In this document: positions 50,297-61,149 of the stretch, piece after piece
Layout: every line of letters begins with the position of its first letter
How positions within the stretch are numbered: position 1 is the first letter of the stretch
NCBI GenBank assembly: GCA_016213785.1
Contig: JACQZQ010000096.1
Coordinates: forward strand, 23,941 to 87,940
Length of the DNA stretch: 64,000 nt
Source: Acidobacteriota bacterium
GTDB taxonomy: Bacteria; Acidobacteriota; Blastocatellia; Chloracidobacteriales; JADJPF01
Direction of reading: 5' to 3'
Notes under the pieces: generated by a model
Databases searched by the model: none
What the model was told of the DNA's origin: nothing
Seen by the model: only the letters and a program-made list of their open reading frames with translations
Position numbers and translations under genes: made by a program

Positions 50297-50899
50297 ATGA
50301 ACCAGCCCTATGCCACATTAGTACCAATGGTTGTTGAACAAACAAGTCGTGGAGAACGTGCTTATGATATTTACTCCAGATTACTTAAAGATAATATTAT
50401 TTTTATTGGTACTCCAATAGATGACATGATTGCTAACCTAGTAGTTGCACAACTCCTTTTTTTAGAAGCAGAAGACCCTGATAAAGACATATCTTTATAT
50501 ATAAATAGTCCTGGTGGTTCAATAACTGCTGGAATGGCAATTTATGACACAATGCAATTTATTAGACCTGATGTTGCTACTATTTGTGTCGGACAATGTG
50601 CTTCTATGGGCGCACTTCTTTTAACTGCTGGTGCTAAGGGCAAAAGATTTGCACTACCTAGTTCACGAATACTAATTCATCAACCTTCTGTAGGTGGGAT
50701 TTCTGGTCAAGCAACAGATGTTCGTATTCACGCAGAAGAATTAATGCGTATGAGAAAACTTACTAGTGATATTTTAGCTAAGCATACTGGACAGCTTTTT
50801 GATATGATAGAAAAAGATGTTGAACGAGATAGGATTATGGATGCTTATCAAGCTAAAGAGTATGGTTTAATAGATCAAGTTATTACTCATCGTGAATAG
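50297..50899 (+). CDS. clpP: ATP-dependent Clp protease proteolytic subunit
   Basis: 200 residues, normal length. Serine protease fold with Ser103 in [11 protein letters not shown], His128 in [10 protein letters not shown], and the Asp in ERDRIM as catalytic triad. The DRIIFIG-type N-terminal segment is [12 protein letters not shown]. It forms a tetradecameric chamber that works with ClpX, encoded 113 bases downstream. AAGAGAGTCAAAAT precedes the ATG. Confidence 0.96.
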   Translation: MNQPYATLVPMVVEQTSRGERAYDIYSRLLKDNIIFIGTPIDDMIANLVVAQLLFLEAEDPDKDISLYINSPGGSITAGMAIYDTMQFIRPDVATICVGQCASMGALLLTAGAKGKRFALPSSRILIHQPSVGGISGQATDVRIHAEELMRMRKLTSDILAKHTGQLFDMIEKDVERDRIMDAYQAKEYGLIDQVITHRE

Positions 50900-51012
50900 A
50901 TTTATAGAGATTATAGAATTGTAAAACAAAATTTGCTTTAATTTTATCTTTAAGGTAAATTTTCTTAAAAATAATTCAACTTCTAAAGCTAACATATGGC
51001 GGAGTTAAAATT

Positions 51013-52242
51013 TTGAGAAGAGACGAAACACTACGCTGTTCTTTTTGTGGCAAAACCCAAAATGAGGTGAAAAAACTTATCGCGGGTCCAACAGTATATA
51101 TATGTAATGAATGTATAGATATTTGCAATGAAATCATTACAGATGATGCTAACCAAGATGCCCAAGCTTACCGCCCAACACTCCCTAAACCAATAGAAAT
51201 AAAAACCTTTTTAGATGATTATGTGATAGGTCAAGATGACACTAAAAAGAAGCTAGCTGTTGCTGTTTACCAACATTATAAACGTATTGAAATGGCTAGA
51301 CGACGTACTCAAGCTGATGTAGAAATCCAAAAAAGCAATGTTCTTTTAGTAGGCCCAACTGGTACAGGAAAAACTCTACTAGCCCAAACTTTAGCAAGAA
51401 TGCTTAATGTACCTTTTTGTATTGTTGATGCTACTACTTTAACAGAAGCAGGTTATGTTGGCGAAGATGTAGAAAATATTATTCTTAAGCTTTTACAAAA
51501 TGCTAATGGTGATATTGAGCGTGCTCAACAAGGAATTATTTATATTGATGAAGTAGATAAAATTTGCCGTAAAGATGAAAATCCCTCCATAACACGTGAT
51601 GTTTCAGGCGAAGGTGTACAGCAAGCTTTACTTAAAATCCTTGAAGGAACAGTTGCTAATGTTCCTCCTCAGGGAGGCCGCAAACATCCTCATCAAGAGT
51701 TTTTCCCCATAGATACTACAAATATCTTATTTATTTGCGGAGGCGCTTTTGTTGGTTTAGATAAGGTAATTGAGCGTAGGATTGGAAAAAAAGCGCTTGG
51801 TTTTCAAGCTAAATTAGAAAATCGTTTTTCTCGTAATTCTAATATACTCGAACAAGCTCAGCCAGAAGACTTAATAAAATATGGCCTTATTCCAGAATTT
51901 GTTGGTCGTCTGCCTGTAATAGGTACTTTGCATGAGTTAGATGAAGCTGCAATGATTGAAATTTTAACTAAACCTAAAAATGCTTTGATTAAACAGTACC
52001 AAAAACAGTTTGAATGGGATAGCGTAAAATTAAGATTTACAGATGATGCACTACAAACTGTGGCAAGACAAGCTTGTGAACGTAAAGTTGGTGCTCGTGG
52101 ACTGCGAATGATTTTAGAAGAATTAATGCTAGAGGCAATGTATTCTTTACCTTCTCAAAAGAAAATAAAAGAATTTGTTGTAACACGTGAGATGGTTGAA
52201 AACCACCGTACTAACTTCCCTATATTAGAAAAAGCAGGCTAA
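51013..52242 (+). CDS. clpX: ATP-dependent Clp protease unfoldase ClpX
   Basis: 409 residues from TTG 51013, with GGAG at about 51000. N-terminal C4 zinc-binding domain (CSFCGKTQ...CNECIDIC), then the AAA+ module: Walker A GPTGTGKT at residue 114, pore loop GYVGED, Walker [11 protein letters not shown], sensor and Arg-finger segments, and the IGF-type ClpP-docking loop region near FQAK. It recognises tagged proteins, unfolds them and feeds ClpP. Followed after 60 bases by lon. Confidence 0.96.
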   Translation: MRRDETLRCSFCGKTQNEVKKLIAGPTVYICNECIDICNEIITDDANQDAQAYRPTLPKPIEIKTFLDDYVIGQDDTKKKLAVAVYQHYKRIEMARRRTQADVEIQKSNVLLVGPTGTGKTLLAQTLARMLNVPFCIVDATTLTEAGYVGEDVENIILKLLQNANGDIERAQQGIIYIDEVDKICRKDENPSITRDVSGEGVQQALLKILEGTVANVPPQGGRKHPHQEFFPIDTTNILFICGGAFVGLDKVIERRIGKKALGFQAKLENRFSRNSNILEQAQPEDLIKYGLIPEFVGRLPVIGTLHELDEAAMIEILTKPKNALIKQYQKQFEWDSVKLRFTDDALQTVARQACERKVGARGLRMILEELMLEAMYSLPSQKKIKEFVVTREMVENHRTNFPILEKAG

Positions 52243-52302
52243 AATATTTTATAAATAATTTGGCAAAAAATTTTTGCTGTCTTTCGTTTAAGGGTAAAAA
52301 AT

Positions 52303-54735
52303 ATGCAGGAATTTCATGATGGTACACCAGATGACGTAGCCCGTTATCCAATGGTTCCTATTCGCGACGTGGTAGTATTTCCTTATACTGCTGTGCGCTT
52401 TAAGATTGGGAGGCAACTTTCTGTAGTTGCCCTACAAAAAGCTTTAGCTAGTGATCGTATTATTTTCCTAGCAACTCAACATGATGCTACTTTAGAAGAC
52501 CCCAATCCAGAACAAGTTTATAGAACAGGTACACTTGCTCGTATTTCTCAGCACCTCTACTTAGCTGATGGAAATATTAAAGTTCAAGTTGAAGGTATTG
52601 AGAGGGCTAAAGCTATTCGTATAGATGAAGAAGAAAATTATTGGCAAGCCGTTATTAGACGTACCAGTCAACCTATAGAACGTAGTCCAAGAATTAATGC
52701 TTTAGTTGGCCGTCTTACTTCTCTTATAGATCAATACGTAAGACAAAATCCAGAAAATGTTGATAGTCTTCATAGTGATTTACAAATAGAAGACCCTTCT
52801 CGCCTTGTAGATACTATTACAAGCCATCTAAAAATTAGTGTAGAAGATAAACAAGGAATATTAGAAATAGCTCCTTTACATGAAAGGCTTGTTCGTTTAA
52901 TTGAAATTGTAGAAATCGAGCTAGATAAACTACAACTTGACCGCTCCATTCAAGGCAGAGTAAAAAAACAAATGGAGAAGGCTCAAAAAGAATACTATTT
53001 AAATGAAAAAATTAAAGCCATAAACAAAGAATTAGGTCGTAGAGATGAAAAAGCAGAATTAGAAGAGCTAAGGAAAAAAATTGAGGCATCAGGAATGTCT
53101 CCAGATGCACATAATAAAGCACTTTCTGAACTACGCCGTTTAGAACAAATGCCTCCAATGTCTGCTGAATCGGCAGTTTCTCGCAATTACTTAGATTGGC
53201 TTTTAGCAGTACCTTGGAAAGAAGCTTCTGAAGAGGTTAGAGATATTAAACACGCAGAAGAAGTTTTAGAAGCAGACCACTATGGCTTAGAAAAGATAAA
53301 AGAACGTATCTTAGAGTTTTTAGCTATTAGGCAACTAGTACAAAATCCTAAGGGTTCTATTTTATGTTTTGTTGGTCCTCCTGGAGTAGGTAAAACTTCT
53401 TTAGGCCGCTCTATTGCCCGTGCTACTGGACGTAAGTTTGTTAGACTTTCTTTAGGTGGTGTACGCGATGAAGCAGAAATTCGAGGCCATCGCCGCACTT
53501 ATATTGGTGCTTTGCCAGGCCAAATCATTCAAATGATGAAAAAAGCTGGTACAGTAAACCCACTAATACTTTTAGATGAAGTAGATAAACTAGGAATGGA
53601 TTTTAGAGGCGATCCAGCCGCAGCCTTGCTTGAAGTTCTAGATCCAGAACAAAATAATACCTTTCAAGACCATTACTTAGATGTAGAGTATGATTTATCT
53701 AAAGTAATGTTTATTGCTACGGCTAATGTGCTACATACAATACCTGCTGCACTTCAAGACCGGTTAGAAATTATTCGTCTTTCTGGTTATACAGAACAAG
53801 AAAAAACCGAAATAGCAAAACGATATCTTATTCCTAAGCAATTAGAAGCTAATGGTTTAACATTAGAAAAACTTGAGTTTGGTTCTGAATCTATAGCTAC
53901 TTTAATTCAACATTATACTCGCGAGGCAGGAGTACGTAATTTAGAGAGAGAAATTTCCTCTCTTTGTCGTAAAATAGCGCGTAAATATGTTGTTTTAGAT
54001 GATAAAGAAAAAGAAAAATTTAAGGAAACTCTTGCTGGTGAGTCAGTTAAAGAGCTTTTGGGCCCAATTCGTTTTCGTGCTCAATCAGCTAATGAACATA
54101 ACGAAGTAGGTGTTGCTACAGGCTTAGCTTGGACTGAAGTAGGAGGAGATGTCCTACAAATAGAAACTAGCTTAATGCCTGGGCGTGGACAACTTACCCT
54201 CACTGGTAAGCTTGGCGAAGTAATGCAAGAGTCTATGCGTACTGCAATAAGCTGTGTTAGAGCTAGGGCTAATAAATTAGGTATCTCTCCATCATTTTAT
54301 AAGCGCTATGATATACATATACATGTTCCTGAAGGCGCAATACCTAAGGACGGCCCATCAGCAGGTATTACCATAGCAACCGCTCTGGTTTCTTTACTTA
54401 CAAATAACCCTGTAAGAAAAGATGTAGCGATGACAGGTGAGATTACTTTACGAGGAAAAGTTCTTCCCATAGGCGGGGTAAAAGAAAAACTTCTTGCTGC
54501 TCATCGTGTTGGGATGAAAACTATTATCTTACCAAGAGATAATGAAAAAGATTTAATAGAAGTTCCTAAGGATGTTCTTAGCACTTTTCAGGTAAATTTA
54601 GTTGATAAAGTTGATGAAGTATTAAATATTGCACTAGATGAAAGCGTGTCTAAAGAAATATCAGGAGATATGCCTCCTATTTGGGAACAGCAAGATGTCA
54701 GTAATACTACAGGATCTAATACTAGTCTAGATTAA
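52303..54735 (+). CDS. lon: ATP-dependent protease Lon
   Basis: 810 residues. LAN substrate-binding domain (about 15-210, [13 protein letters not shown]), helical linker, AAA+ domain with Walker [10 protein letters not shown] at about 358 and LILLDEVDK, and protease domain with the Ser-Lys dyad (Ser686 in DGPSAGIT, Lys729 in GGVKEK). It degrades misfolded and regulatory proteins in the cytoplasm. Its last base overlaps the ATG of engB (TAATG), so the two are translationally coupled. Confidence 0.96.
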   Translation: MQEFHDGTPDDVARYPMVPIRDVVVFPYTAVRFKIGRQLSVVALQKALASDRIIFLATQHDATLEDPNPEQVYRTGTLARISQHLYLADGNIKVQVEGIERAKAIRIDEEENYWQAVIRRTSQPIERSPRINALVGRLTSLIDQYVRQNPENVDSLHSDLQIEDPSRLVDTITSHLKISVEDKQGILEIAPLHERLVRLIEIVEIELDKLQLDRSIQGRVKKQMEKAQKEYYLNEKIKAINKELGRRDEKAELEELRKKIEASGMSPDAHNKALSELRRLEQMPPMSAESAVSRNYLDWLLAVPWKEASEEVRDIKHAEEVLEADHYGLEKIKERILEFLAIRQLVQNPKGSILCFVGPPGVGKTSLGRSIARATGRKFVRLSLGGVRDEAEIRGHRRTYIGALPGQIIQMMKKAGTVNPLILLDEVDKLGMDFRGDPAAALLEVLDPEQNNTFQDHYLDVEYDLSKVMFIATANVLHTIPAALQDRLEIIRLSGYTEQEKTEIAKRYLIPKQLEANGLTLEKLEFGSESIATLIQHYTREAGVRNLEREISSLCRKIARKYVVLDDKEKEKFKETLAGESVKELLGPIRFRAQSANEHNEVGVATGLAWTEVGGDVLQIETSLMPGRGQLTLTGKLGEVMQESMRTAISCVRARANKLGISPSFYKRYDIHIHVPEGAIPKDGPSAGITIATALVSLLTNNPVRKDVAMTGEITLRGKVLPIGGVKEKLLAAHRVGMKTIILPRDNEKDLIEVPKDVLSTFQVNLVDKVDEVLNIALDESVSKEISGDMPPIWEQQDVSNTTGSNTSLD

Positions 54736-55319
54736 TGAAGATTTCTGAAGCAATATTTGTTAGTGGGGCTGTAGATTTACAGGGTTATCCAAAAGATGGC
54801 CGTAAGGAAATAGCTTTTATTGGCCGATCTAATGTAGGTAAGTCTAGTTTACTGAACTCATTACTAGGTCAAAAACTAGCACGCACCAGCAACACACCAG
54901 GACGAACACAACAAATAAATTTTTTTTTGGTGAACAAACAATTTTATTTTGTAGATTTACCTGGTTATGGTTTTGCTAAGCTATCAAAAAAAGAAAGAGA
55001 AAATCTACTGGTTATAGTAGAAAAATATCTTGCACAACGAAGTGAGCTTGTGCTAAGTATATTACTAATCGATTCGCGACATCTACCCACAGAATTTGAT
55101 TTAAAAATGAAGTCGTGGCTTGAAGAAATCGGCAGACCGTTCTTAATCGTTTTGACCAAATCAGACAAGCTATCAAATAATGAGTTAAGCAACCAAACTC
55201 GTAAAATAAAACTTGCTCTAGGTGTCCAAGAAGTAATCCCCTATTCATCAATAACAAGTTTGGGCAGAGACTCACTTTGGAAAGCAATTCTTGCGCAAAT
55301 TTCAGACGGGAAAGCTTAA
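54735..55319 (+). CDS. engB: Ribosome-assembly GTPase EngB (YsxC/YihA)
   Basis: 194 residues. G1 GRSNVGKSSLLN, G2 region NTPGRTQ, G3 DLPGYG, G4 TKSDKL; matches EngB in length and motif order. It assists maturation of the large ribosomal subunit. The lon-engB order and overlap are conserved in several phyla. No gene follows for 200 bases. Confidence 0.95.
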   Translation: MKISEAIFVSGAVDLQGYPKDGRKEIAFIGRSNVGKSSLLNSLLGQKLARTSNTPGRTQQINFFLVNKQFYFVDLPGYGFAKLSKKERENLLVIVEKYLAQRSELVLSILLIDSRHLPTEFDLKMKSWLEEIGRPFLIVLTKSDKLSNNELSNQTRKIKLALGVQEVIPYSSITSLGRDSLWKAILAQISDGKA

Positions 55320-55519
55320 GCAAGCGTGAATCTTAAATATTGAAAATACCGCAAAAAGTTTCTCCTTAAATCAAAGAATTAAGAAGTTAGGAGTAACCCT
55401 AGATTTACTTAACTGAGTTGCTCTAGATCTATATAACAATCCCAAATAATTTAGTGTGACTAATTTTCTGTTAACACCTTTAGCAGAAAGTCAGAACAAC
55501 ACAAGTAAGTGTAAAAACT

Positions 55520-56866
55520 GTGAATACAAATACTACATCAAGACCACCAAATAGAAATAACCGCTCAAAAAGCGTACCAACAGAAGAACAAATCGATAAT
55601 CAAGTACATAATGGTTTATTAGATATTTCTACCTTAAAGGAAATGAATATATCTAAACTTACCCATATTGCCAAGGAATTAGATGTTCCTGGCGCAACTG
55701 GTATGCGTAAGCAAGAGTTAATATTTAAGATCTTGCAAGCACAAACAGAAAAATCAGGGCTTATATTTTCTGAAGGCGTACTTGAGTGCTTACCTGATGG
55801 ATTTGGCTTTTTAAGAGCACCAGATTACAACTACTTACCTGGCCCAGATGATATTTATGTTTCTCCTTCGCAAATTCGTAAATTTGACCTTCGTACAGGA
55901 GATACTATTTCTGGACAAATTCGTCCACCAAAAGAAGGCGAACGCTACTTTGCTTTGATAAAAGTAGAAGCAATCAATTTTGAGCCTCCAGAATCTCGTA
56001 GGGATAAAGTCTTTTTTGATAACTTAACCCCACTCTATCCTAATGATAGATTAAAAATGGAAATCACCCACGATAATCTATCCGCTAGAGTAATAGACCT
56101 TATTACTCCAATAGGTAAAGGGCAACGCGGCCTTATTGTTTCACCTCCACGCACTGGTAAAACAATGCTACTTCAAACAATTGCTAATTCTATTACTCGC
56201 AATCACCCTGAGGTTACTTTAATAGTTTTACTAATTGATGAACGGCCTGAAGAAGTTACAGATATGCAACGCTCTGTACAAGGCGAAGTAATTAGCTCTA
56301 CCTTTGATGAACCTGCTACTAGACACGTCCAAGTTGCTGATATGGTCATTGAAAAAGCAAAACGGCTAGTCGAACATGGTCGAGATGTAGTGATTTTACT
56401 AGACTCAATCACCCGTCTAGCACGTGCTCATAACGCTACAGTTCCTCCATCAGGTAAAATTTTATCAGGTGGTGTTGATGCTAATGCCTTACAGCGACCA
56501 AAACGCTTCTTTGGTGCTGCTCGTAACCTAGAAGAAGGTGGTTCATTAACCATTATTGCTACTGCTTTAATTGATACAGGCTCACGTATGGATGATGTTA
56601 TCTTTGAAGAATTCAAAGGTACAGGCAATATGGAAATTCATTTAGAACGAAAATTAGTAGAAAAACGTATTTTCCCAGCCATAGATATTAATAAATCTGG
56701 CACTCGTAAGGAAGAATTATTAATGCCTAAGGAAGACTTAAATAGAGTCTTTATACTTAGACGTGTTCTAAGCCCACTCTCCCCCGTAGAATCTATGGAA
56801 TTAATCTTAGAACGCCTTTCCAAGTCTAAGACTAACGCAGAGTTTTTAGCCTCAATGAATCAATAA
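55520..56866 (+). CDS. rho: Transcription termination factor Rho
   Basis: 448 residues; GTG start at 55520 with only a weak ribosome-binding site. Rho N-terminal SAP-like helical domain ([29 protein letters not shown]), cold-shock RNA-binding domain ([16 protein letters not shown]), Walker [21 protein letters not shown], and [11 protein letters not shown]. It is a hexameric RNA helicase that terminates transcription and silences foreign DNA. The region between engB and rho (about 200 bases) shows nothing distinct. Confidence 0.96.
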   Translation: MNTNTTSRPPNRNNRSKSVPTEEQIDNQVHNGLLDISTLKEMNISKLTHIAKELDVPGATGMRKQELIFKILQAQTEKSGLIFSEGVLECLPDGFGFLRAPDYNYLPGPDDIYVSPSQIRKFDLRTGDTISGQIRPPKEGERYFALIKVEAINFEPPESRRDKVFFDNLTPLYPNDRLKMEITHDNLSARVIDLITPIGKGQRGLIVSPPRTGKTMLLQTIANSITRNHPEVTLIVLLIDERPEEVTDMQRSVQGEVISSTFDEPATRHVQVADMVIEKAKRLVEHGRDVVILLDSITRLARAHNATVPPSGKILSGGVDANALQRPKRFFGAARNLEEGGSLTIIATALIDTGSRMDDVIFEEFKGTGNMEIHLERKLVEKRIFPAIDINKSGTRKEELLMPKEDLNRVFILRRVLSPLSPVESMELILERLSKSKTNAEFLASMNQ

Positions 56867-56896
56867 AACCACAAGATATAGATGATTAGTTTAGAA

Positions 56897-56938
56897 AAGA
56901 GTGGACTAGAATAAAAAATCGTTAGTCCACTCTTAAAG
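56897..56938 (+). terminator. Strong hairpin after rho
   Basis: AAGAGTGGACTA (56897-56908) pairs perfectly with TAGTCCACTCTT (56923-56934) over a 14-base loop. A second small hairpin (CTTAAAG/CTTTAAG) overlaps its end. No clean T-run follows directly, though T-rich sequence begins about 10 bases later. Confidence 0.55.
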
Positions 56939-57089
56939 ATCGCTTTAAGGTTTTCGACCTTGTTTCGTTTGTTTTTAAGGATCAAGTACTTAGAAGCCTT
57001 GCTTTATTCCTGCTTTACACCCTCAAATAAAGTTGTTATATATTATTTACAAATCCTCTAAAAATAATTTTTTGCTAGAATTAATACCT

Positions 57090-57842
57090 ATGGAAACCTT
57101 TAATTATCACAATTATTTCACAGAAGTAGAAGAGCTTTTTGTTAGCAAAAGAGGCGCTCCTATGCTGATTTCTCCTCTAGATTGGTCTCTTGTGGAAAGT
57201 TGGAAAACTATGGGGATCCCTCTTCATATCGTCTTACGAAGCATTACTAGGTGTTTTGAATCTAAAGATAGAAATAATGGTAGACGAGTAAATACCTTAT
57301 TTTATTGCCAACAAGAAGTATTATCTAATTTTAAGGTTTATGTAGAGTCTCAAGTAGGCGGTTCAATAGTTGCTCAAACCGATTCACCTGATAATAGCAA
57401 AACTCTAGGGTCTAATTTATCTAGCTCAGTGGGTTTTTCTAAAAAGAAACTTGTAGGCTATATTACTGAATGTAGTGAAGAACTAGAACAAGCACGCCTA
57501 TATGCAATTGAGCAAAATAGCCAAAATCTGGCAGAAACCCTTAATAGAGTTATTTCTAGGCTTGTTGATATTATTAAAAGGCTTGAGAGTAGTAATTTGG
57601 TTGACTCAGAAAATTTAGAGAGAGACTTGACCCTTTTAGAAGATTTAATTTACCAAAGCCTAAGAAGTGCTGTTATTACAGAAGAATTAAACAAAATCGA
57701 AAGCGAAGCTAATCAGCAACTCCGTCCACATAAAAGAGCAATGGAACCAGCAATTTATCAGCAAACCTTACAAAATTACATAGCTAAACGCTTAAGAGAA
57801 CGCTACTTTATTCCTAGATTAAGCCTATTTTATATGATTTGA
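57090..57842 (+). CDS. Conserved hypothetical protein (acidobacterial type)
   Basis: About 250 residues from ATG 57090; the longer TTG start at 57033 falls in AT-rich sequence without a ribosome-binding site. The N-terminal part (NYFTEVEELFVSKRGAPMLISPLDWSLVESWKTMGIPLHIVLRSI) is a pattern I associate with a conserved hypothetical family of Acidobacteriota; the middle is a helical, coiled-coil-like region (about 130-215) and the C-terminus is basic. No catalytic motif, signal peptide or membrane segment. Function unknown. Confidence 0.75.
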   Translation: METFNYHNYFTEVEELFVSKRGAPMLISPLDWSLVESWKTMGIPLHIVLRSITRCFESKDRNNGRRVNTLFYCQQEVLSNFKVYVESQVGGSIVAQTDSPDNSKTLGSNLSSSVGFSKKKLVGYITECSEELEQARLYAIEQNSQNLAETLNRVISRLVDIIKRLESSNLVDSENLERDLTLLEDLIYQSLRSAVITEELNKIESEANQQLRPHKRAMEPAIYQQTLQNYIAKRLRERYFIPRLSLFYMI

Positions 57843-57850
57843 TTAATAGC

Positions 57851-59029
57851 TTAAATAAATTTAAGTATTAGCCCTATAATTACTGATGCTGCTATAAGCC
57901 AAGTTGAATTTATACGAAACCAAATTAAGGCTATTGCACTTAATAAAGCTAGGATTAGAGTTAAATAATCAACAATAGCTGTACTAGTTAATTGCCAAAG
58001 GGCTGTTGCCATAAGTGCTAAAGATGTAACATTTACTCCATCTAAAAAAGCTCCCATAATAGGTGACTTACGTAAGCGTGGTATTAAGGGATTACTAGCT
58101 AGCACAAAAATAAAAGCAGGCAAAAATATTCCGACTGTTGCTGCTAATGCTCCCGAGTAACCAGCTAATAAATAGCCAATAAAAGTTGCTGTTGTAAAAA
58201 GAGGCCCAGGAGTTACTTGACCAATAGCAATAGCATCTAAGAGTTGTGTTTCAGTCAACCATCCATATTTTTCTACTAAATCAGCGCGTAAAAATGCTAT
58301 AAGTACATACCCACTACCAAAAAGCACAGAGCCAACTTTAAGGAAAAAAATAAATATAGGCCATATTCCTAGAGTAACGGTTGGTGTTACAGCTATTGCT
58401 TCTAAAAAAGGAAGCATTAAAAAAAAGCTTGAAAAAAGTGATGTGTCTTGAGTTTTTCTAAAAGTATTAAACCATTTTATTAGTGCAAGAATAATACCTG
58501 CACCAAAAAGAATTACTAACTCATTTAATCTAAATACGCTTAGTATAATTGCAATTACACAAATTAATCCTAGAAACTTTGTTTTTATTGCTGTTTTGCC
58601 AAATCCCCAAAGAGCTTGTAGAACCACAGCGATAACTACAGGTTTTATTGTGTAAAGAATGCCGCTTATTTGAGGCAACTTGCCAAAGCTAACATATGCC
58701 CAAGCAAGTAGTAATACAATTATTGCTGCTGGAATAATAAAGCAAGTGCCTGCAACAATTAGCCCTGGAACTCCTGCTCTTAAGAGTCCAATATGAATAG
58801 CCATTTCTGTTGAATTTGGGCCAGGAATTAGATTAGTTACACCTACTAGGTCTAAAAATTTTTCTTGGGTAAGCCATTTTTTTTTATTAACTACTTCTTC
58901 TTGCATCATTGCAATATGTACAGCAGGCCCACCAAAAGCCGTTATACCAAGTTTAAGAAAAAGTAGCGCTAATTCTTCTAAGGAATTAACGCTACTTTTT
59001 TTTAGAGCTTTTTCTATAGTTTTGCCCAT
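57851..59029 (-). CDS. chrA: Chromate transporter, ChrA (CHR) family, two-domain type
   Basis: 392 residues with about ten hydrophobic helices in two homologous halves. Each half begins with an FxK(L/V)G...FGxGxxxxxxx pattern (FLKLGITAFGGPAVHIAMMQEE and FLKVGSVLFGSGYVLIAFLRAD) and continues with LxDLxGVTNLIPGPNS or LLDAIAIGQVTPGPLF, the CHR signature. It is expected to export chromate or a related oxyanion. The end lies 8 bases from the convergent hypothetical gene. It is 26 bases downstream of glmS in the same direction, so co-transcription is possible. Confidence 0.92.
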   Translation of the reverse strand: MGKTIEKALKKSSVNSLEELALLFLKLGITAFGGPAVHIAMMQEEVVNKKKWLTQEKFLDLVGVTNLIPGPNSTEMAIHIGLLRAGVPGLIVAGTCFIIPAAIIVLLLAWAYVSFGKLPQISGILYTIKPVVIAVVLQALWGFGKTAIKTKFLGLICVIAIILSVFRLNELVILFGAGIILALIKWFNTFRKTQDTSLFSSFFLMLPFLEAIAVTPTVTLGIWPIFIFFLKVGSVLFGSGYVLIAFLRADLVEKYGWLTETQLLDAIAIGQVTPGPLFTTATFIGYLLAGYSGALAATVGIFLPAFIFVLASNPLIPRLRKSPIMGAFLDGVNVTSLALMATALWQLTSTAIVDYLTLILALLSAIALIWFRINSTWLIAASVIIGLILKFI

Positions 59030-59055
59030 TTTGAAGCTTTAGTTTGAAGCTGAGT

Positions 59056-60912
59056 TTATTCAACAGTTACAGATTTAGCTAAGTTTCTAGGTTGGTCTAC
59101 ATCACAACCTCGTCTTACTGCAATATGATAGGCAAGTAATTGTAGCGGTACTATTGCTAGGACTGGAGAAAGTAAATCTGAAGTAGCAGGAATATGAATT
59201 ACACGGTCTGCTATTTCTGTTACTTCTGTATCTCCTTCAGTTACAACAGCTACTACTTTACCCTCACGAGCTTTGACTTCCATAATATTTGAGATGGTTT
59301 TTTCATAACGTAGTTCTGATGCAGTATTACCAATTTCTTTAGGTGCAACAAAAACTACTGGTAATTGTCCATCTATCAAAGCATTTGGGCCATGCTTCAT
59401 TTCTCCGGCTGGATAACCTTCAGCATGTATATAGCTGATTTCTTTTAACTTAAGTGCTCCTTCTAGAGCTACAGGGAAGTTTATTCCTCGGCCTAAGTAA
59501 AGAAAATTGCTAGCACGTTGAAATTCTTTGGCTAAATCTTCTAATAAATCGTCTTTACCAAGTAGAGTTTCTATCTTTATTGGGATTTCGTTTAGACTGG
59601 CAATATGTTTACGTGCTTGGTCTGGAGTGAGTTTTCCACGAGTTTGAGCTAGATAGAGAGCAAAGAGATAAAGCGCTATCATTTGAGATGTAAAAGCTTT
59701 AGTTGATGCAACACCTATTTCTGGGCCAGCATGAGTTAGAATTGTCCCATGAGATTCTCTTGTTACCATTGAACCTTGGACATTACAAATAGCTAAAATA
59801 CGGCAGTCATTTTCCTTTGCTTGGCGTAGTGCTGCTATTGTATCTGCTGTTTCACCAGATTGAGTAATTACTAGTAACAGAGTTTTTTCGTCTAATATTG
59901 GGTTTCTATAACGAAACTCACTTGCATAATCTACCTCAACAGGTATACGGGCAAGTTCTTCAATCATATATTTACCAATATGTGCAGCGTGCCAACTTGT
60001 ACCACAAGCAGCTATTTTAATACTAGTAATATTTTGGAAATCTTGCTCACTAATCTCCATTTCATCTAAATAAATTTTTCCTGATTCAATAGAAACACGA
60101 TTTTGAATGGTTTCTCTAACGGCGCGAGGTTGCTCATAGATTTCCTTAAGCATAAAGTGCTTAAAGCCGCCTTTTTCCGCCATAATTGGATCCCAAGTAA
60201 TACGCTGACGAATAGGGGTAACAAAATTGCCTTCAAAATCTGTTGTTACAACCCCATCGCGTGTTAAAACAGACATTTCACCATCGCCTAAAAAAAACAT
60301 ATCTCTTGTATGATAAAGAATTGCAGGGACATCAGAAGCTACAAAATATTCATTATTTCCAAGCCCAATAACTATTGGAGGGCCTTGACGAAGGGCAATA
60401 ACTTTGTCTTTTTCATCCGCAGACATTACTACAATTGCAAAAATTCCTTTTAATTGAACTGCTACTTCACGAACAGCAGTTTCTAAATTAGGTGAATTTT
60501 GCAGGTGTTTTTCTATTAAGTGCGCTACTACTTCTGTATCAGTTTCAGTTACAAATTGATGATCTTCTTGTTGAAGGCTTTTTTTAAGGCTTAAGTAATT
60601 TTCTATAATCCCATTATGAATCACTACGATTCTACCAGTACAATCACGGTGCGGATGAGCATTTTCTTCTGTTGGTCTACCATGTGTTGCCCAACGAGTA
60701 TGACCTATGCCATAAGTTCCATCTAGCGGACGTAAGCGGATGTTTTCTTCTAAATTTCTAAGCTTTCCAGAAGCACGACGGACTTCTAATTTTCCATTTT
60801 CTACAACAGCAATTCCAGCAGAGTCATAACCTCTATATTCTAGGCGCTTAAGACCATCTAGAATTACATCTACTACGTGTTTATTACCTACATAACCTAC
60901 TATTCCGCACAT
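59056..60912 (-). CDS. glmS: Glucosamine-6-phosphate synthase (isomerizing)
   Basis: 618 residues. N-terminal nucleophile amidotransferase domain: CGIVGYVG with Cys as residue 2, [21 protein letters not shown] and HNGIIENY. Two SIS domains follow, with [30 protein letters not shown] and the C-terminal [13 protein letters not shown]. It makes glucosamine-6-phosphate from fructose-6-phosphate and glutamine, the entry to UDP-GlcNAc and so to peptidoglycan and outer-membrane sugars. GAAAGGAATATTTTTTC precedes the ATG. I saw no glmS ribozyme in the 237-base upstream region. Confidence 0.96.
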   Translation of the reverse strand: MCGIVGYVGNKHVVDVILDGLKRLEYRGYDSAGIAVVENGKLEVRRASGKLRNLEENIRLRPLDGTYGIGHTRWATHGRPTEENAHPHRDCTGRIVVIHNGIIENYLSLKKSLQQEDHQFVTETDTEVVAHLIEKHLQNSPNLETAVREVAVQLKGIFAIVVMSADEKDKVIALRQGPPIVIGLGNNEYFVASDVPAILYHTRDMFFLGDGEMSVLTRDGVVTTDFEGNFVTPIRQRITWDPIMAEKGGFKHFMLKEIYEQPRAVRETIQNRVSIESGKIYLDEMEISEQDFQNITSIKIAACGTSWHAAHIGKYMIEELARIPVEVDYASEFRYRNPILDEKTLLLVITQSGETADTIAALRQAKENDCRILAICNVQGSMVTRESHGTILTHAGPEIGVASTKAFTSQMIALYLFALYLAQTRGKLTPDQARKHIASLNEIPIKIETLLGKDDLLEDLAKEFQRASNFLYLGRGINFPVALEGALKLKEISYIHAEGYPAGEMKHGPNALIDGQLPVVFVAPKEIGNTASELRYEKTISNIMEVKAREGKVVAVVTEGDTEVTEIADRVIHIPATSDLLSPVLAIVPLQLLAYHIAVRRGCDVDQPRNLAKSVTVE

Positions 60913-61091
60913 GAAAAAATATTCCTTTCCAAAAACAGTTACTATTAATTTATAACCGTGAAGTTACAAATAAGTTAGAAAAAATAATTAAAATCATAAA
61001 GATTTAAGATTTAAGCTCTTATAGAAATCTATCAGAAAGACTATCTAAAGAGCAACTCAGGTAGAATTTTTAAAGTTTTTATAAAAACAAT

Positions 61092-61124
61092 AAAGGCTCA
61101 TAGCCCCATTAGCCACAAGCCTTT
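61092..61124. terminator. Bidirectional hairpin between glmS start and the propeller gene
   Basis: AAAGGCT (61092-61098) pairs with AGCCTTT (61118-61124). Forward reading gives a T-run after the stem; reverse reading, relevant for the minus-strand propeller gene that ends at 61150, gives TATTGTTTTTAT. Confidence 0.65.
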
Positions 61125-61149
61125 TTGCAAAATAATATTAAAAATTTCT

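Noticed and set aside
55452..55473. GTGTGACTAATTTTCTGTT resembling the left MITE end, upstream of rho
   Set aside because: Match is only partial, with no target duplication and no partner end in correct orientation at suitable distance; probably chance in AT-rich sequence.
60913..61091. glmS ribozyme upstream of glmS
   Set aside because: The AT-rich sequence upstream of the minus-strand start shows none of the conserved ribozyme core pairing.
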